Below, one piece after another: positions 62,332 through 64,000 of a stretch of 64,000 nt of DNA. Under the pieces are notes generated by a model that was not told the origin of the DNA, made no database searches, and saw nothing but the letters and a program-made list of their open reading frames with translations. The position numbers were made by a program, and so were the translations under genes. Positions within the stretch are counted from its first letter, which is position 1. Every line of letters begins with the position of its first letter. Source of the DNA: Desulfatibacillum sp. (GTDB taxonomy: Bacteria > Desulfobacterota > Desulfobacteria > Desulfobacterales > Desulfatibacillaceae); NCBI GenBank assembly GCA_016342355.1, contig JAEINP010000010.1:50200-114199 (forward strand). The letters are read 5' to 3'.

Positions 62332-63682
62332 TCTCCAGCAAAGCACAAAGCCCAGGTGGCTTCCCATCATGCTTGCCATAGGGATCATGGCCATCCTGGG
62401 GTTGTGGTACATGACCTTCGAGCCCCGGGAAGCGTGGCAGGTTTCCGGGTCCATGAATTTTTCCCTGGGATTCCTTATGCTGGCGGGCTATGTGGGCGCT
62501 TTGATTTTTCAGGTAATGAAACTACCCAGGATTACGGGATATATTTTTGCGGGCATCCTCATTGGCCCCCATGTGTTTGGCATCTTCACCCTGGAACGCG
62601 TCACGGACCTGAGGCTGGTGGACGATCTGGCCCTGAGTTTTATCGCCCTCACCGCCGGAGGAAGCCTGGAGTTAAAGGCTTTGTCCCAAAGACTTCGGCA
62701 CATTGCCCTGACCGTGATCCTCATTGCCCTGGTGGTTTTCACAGGGGTTGCGCTGCTGGTAAGCCTTGCCGGACCCATGTTTGCGTTCACGGCCCAGTTG
62801 TCGTCCCGGGAAATCCTGGCAATGGCCTTGCTTTTGGGGGTTTTGGCTGTGGCCATATCCCCGTCTTCGGTCATCGCCATCATTGGCGAAACACGGGCCA
62901 AAGGGCCGTTTACGGAAACCACCCTGGGCGTGACCGTGGCCATCGACGTGATGGTGATTGTGCTGTTCACCGTGGCCATGGCGGCGGCCAGGGGCCTGCT
63001 CATGTCCCAAGGCGCGGACCCCATGGTCTTTGTAGTGCTTGGGGCGGAGTTGTTTGTCTCCATTGCCGTGGGAGGATTGCTGGGATGGAGTCTGGCCTAT
63101 TACATCAAAAACGTGGGGCACGACCTGCCCCTGGTGCTCTTTCTGGCAGCCTTTGGCGTGGCCAGGGCCTCGGCTTTTTTAAGCTGGTATGTCAGCACCC
63201 AATATAACGCGTCCATGCACCTGGAGCCGTTGCTCATCTGCATGGCGGCGGGTTTTGTGGTGGCCAATTTTTCGAACTGCGGACACAAGTTCGTGGAGAC
63301 ACTGGAACGATTTTCCCTGCCCATTTATCTTTTGTTCTTCTGCCTGACCGGGGCCTCCCTGGATCTCCGGGCACTGGCCGCCACATGGCCCCTGGCCCTG
63401 GCCATCGCCATGATCCGGGTAGGAGGCATCTGGATCGCCACCAATGTGTCGGGTGTATTGGCCAACAGCCCGCCCCCCCATCGAAAACGAGCCTTCATGG
63501 CCTTTGTGTCCCAGGCGGGAGTGGCCGTGGGCTTGGCGGGCCTAGCCCAAAGCCAGTTTCCCGAAATCGGATGCTATCTCCTGACAGTAGTCCTGGCACT
63601 CATCACCATCAACCAGATCGCAGGCCCTGTACTTTTGAAATTGGCCCTGGGACAGGTTGGGGAAACACCGGGGAAAAAGTAG
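62321..63682 (+). CDS. CPA2-family cation/proton antiporter
   Basis: 453-aa membrane protein of the Na/H exchanger type. The N-terminal hydrophobic part has PRITGYIFAGILIGP, typical of CPA2 proteins; later the pattern AVAISPSSVIAIIGETRAKG and VTVAIDVMVIVLF with a membrane Asp fit the transport core. No cytoplasmic NAD-binding (RCK) domain is attached. Coupled by overlap to the preceding paralogue, suggesting a two-component exchanger. Confidence 0.85.
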   Translation: MAPNLQQSTKPRWLPIMLAIGIMAILGLWYMTFEPREAWQVSGSMNFSLGFLMLAGYVGALIFQVMKLPRITGYIFAGILIGPHVFGIFTLERVTDLRLVDDLALSFIALTAGGSLELKALSQRLRHIALTVILIALVVFTGVALLVSLAGPMFAFTAQLSSREILAMALLLGVLAVAISPSSVIAIIGETRAKGPFTETTLGVTVAIDVMVIVLFTVAMAAARGLLMSQGADPMVFVVLGAELFVSIAVGGLLGWSLAYYIKNVGHDLPLVLFLAAFGVARASAFLSWYVSTQYNASMHLEPLLICMAAGFVVANFSNCGHKFVETLERFSLPIYLLFFCLTGASLDLRALAATWPLALAIAMIRVGGIWIATNVSGVLANSPPPHRKRAFMAFVSQAGVAVGLAGLAQSQFPEIGCYLLTVVLALITINQIAGPVLLKLALGQVGETPGKK

Positions 63683-63686
63683 CAAT

Positions 63687-63905
63687 CTACATAGAAATAG
63701 GATTAGTTTCAGAGGCTTTCAACCGAGACAATTCTCTTTCAATTATGGTCGATTCATGTGCCTCTTTAAAGATATCGTAGTCGCTAGTGCCATGAATTTT
63801 CCCCATTGACAAAAAGTCAAATATTTCGCTGCGTGTCTTATGGTGGAGTTTTGCGACTCGATTTGCGGCTAAAGCAATTGACTTTTTTTCAATGGCTTGC
63901 GTCAT
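63687..63905 (-). CDS. Small hypothetical protein
   Basis: 72-aa frame of unknown family, predicted mainly helical and rich in Lys/Arg and Glu. It ends 4 bases from the stop of the convergent antiporter gene. The ribosome-binding site is weak (AGGA about 13 bases upstream), and its start overlaps the end of another minus-strand frame that enters from the right edge. Two small overlapping genes could be a toxin-antitoxin-like or regulatory pair, but nothing specific supports that. Confidence 0.4.
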   Translation of the reverse strand: MTQAIEKKSIALAANRVAKLHHKTRSEIFDFLSMGKIHGTSDYDIFKEAHESTIIERELSRLKASETNPISM

Positions 63906-64000
63906 AGAATTGCCATAGTCCTAAATCCGTGAGCGATTTTTGACGCAGGTCTTGTTTGGGGTTCTGGAGGCGATTTTTCAGGTTTTCAGTTCCGTTTGAA
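63889..64000 (-). CDS. Partial minus-strand frame entering from the right edge
   Basis: An uninterrupted frame of about 37 codons (NLKNRLQNPKQDLRQKSL, ending QFYDASH) reads from the right edge to a TGA at 63889-63891. It overlaps the start of the 72-aa gene by 17 bases. The product is unknown and the frame is too short for a family call. Confidence 0.35.
   Translation of the reverse strand, partial: SNGTENLKNRLQNPKQDLRQKSLTDLGLWQFYDASH

Overview
The window looks like a piece of chromosome from a marine, strictly anaerobic, Gram-negative bacterium, most likely a sulfate-reducing Desulfobacterota (Desulfatibacillum/Desulfobacteraceae-like). This is inferred from gene content, not from a marker search. 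The evidence is a complete ectoine operon (salt adaptation), a sodium-pump decarboxylase beta subunit, a glycyl radical enzyme, several radical SAM proteins, CoA-ester catabolism with CoA transferases, and LptE and SecDF/YajC of a diderm cell. I see no rRNA, tRNA, CRISPR array or insertion sequence.

Layout. 1-9.3 kb: a LuxC-type acyl-CoA reductase (open at the left edge) and an OYE-family flavoenzyme, then a TetR regulator and a compact acyl-CoA degradation operon: acyl-CoA ligase, two MaoC-fold hydratases, acyl-CoA dehydrogenase, thiolase-fold protein and DUF35 protein. Two near-identical palindromes, one before the regulator and one before the operon, suggest a single TetR switch. 9.3-14.0 kb: a hybrid PAS histidine kinase and a chemoreceptor with three zinc-binding (CZB-like) repeats. 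14.5-18.7 kb: three consecutive radical SAM genes. 18.7-22.9 kb (minus): ectR-ectA-ectB-ectC-ask. 23.3-28.8 kb: an EAL-CBS-GGDEF protein, a PHP-glycosyltransferase fusion and a radical SAM/SPASM-like protein. 29.1-30.4 kb: a CoA transferase behind a good sigma-54 promoter.

30.5-45.1 kb (minus) is mostly housekeeping: typA, topA, dprA, secF, secD, yajC, purB, then a LysM-like membrane protein, an OadG-like protein, oadB and rng. A pseudoknot-capable RNA element lies upstream of typA. 45.3-49.8 kb: leuS, lptE, rpsT (UUG start) and a metallophosphoesterase.

49.8-55.2 kb (minus) is the most unusual part. A TetR gene with a 25-bp palindromic operator precedes a 1010-residue glycyl radical enzyme whose N-terminus resembles an SCP2 lipid-binding domain, followed by an overlapping GrpB-family gene. 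No glycyl-radical activase gene is nearby. 55.4-63.7 kb: an alpha/beta hydrolase, a secreted protein, a LysE exporter, a large CoA hydrolase/transferase and two overlapping CPA2-type antiporter genes. The right edge carries two small overlapping minus-strand frames of unknown function.

The common theme is CoA-ester and lipid metabolism under TetR control (two loci) and probable sigma-54 control (one locus), alongside osmoadaptation, sodium/proton bioenergetics and c-di-GMP/chemotaxis signalling. Functions come from motif reading; I could not run database searches.
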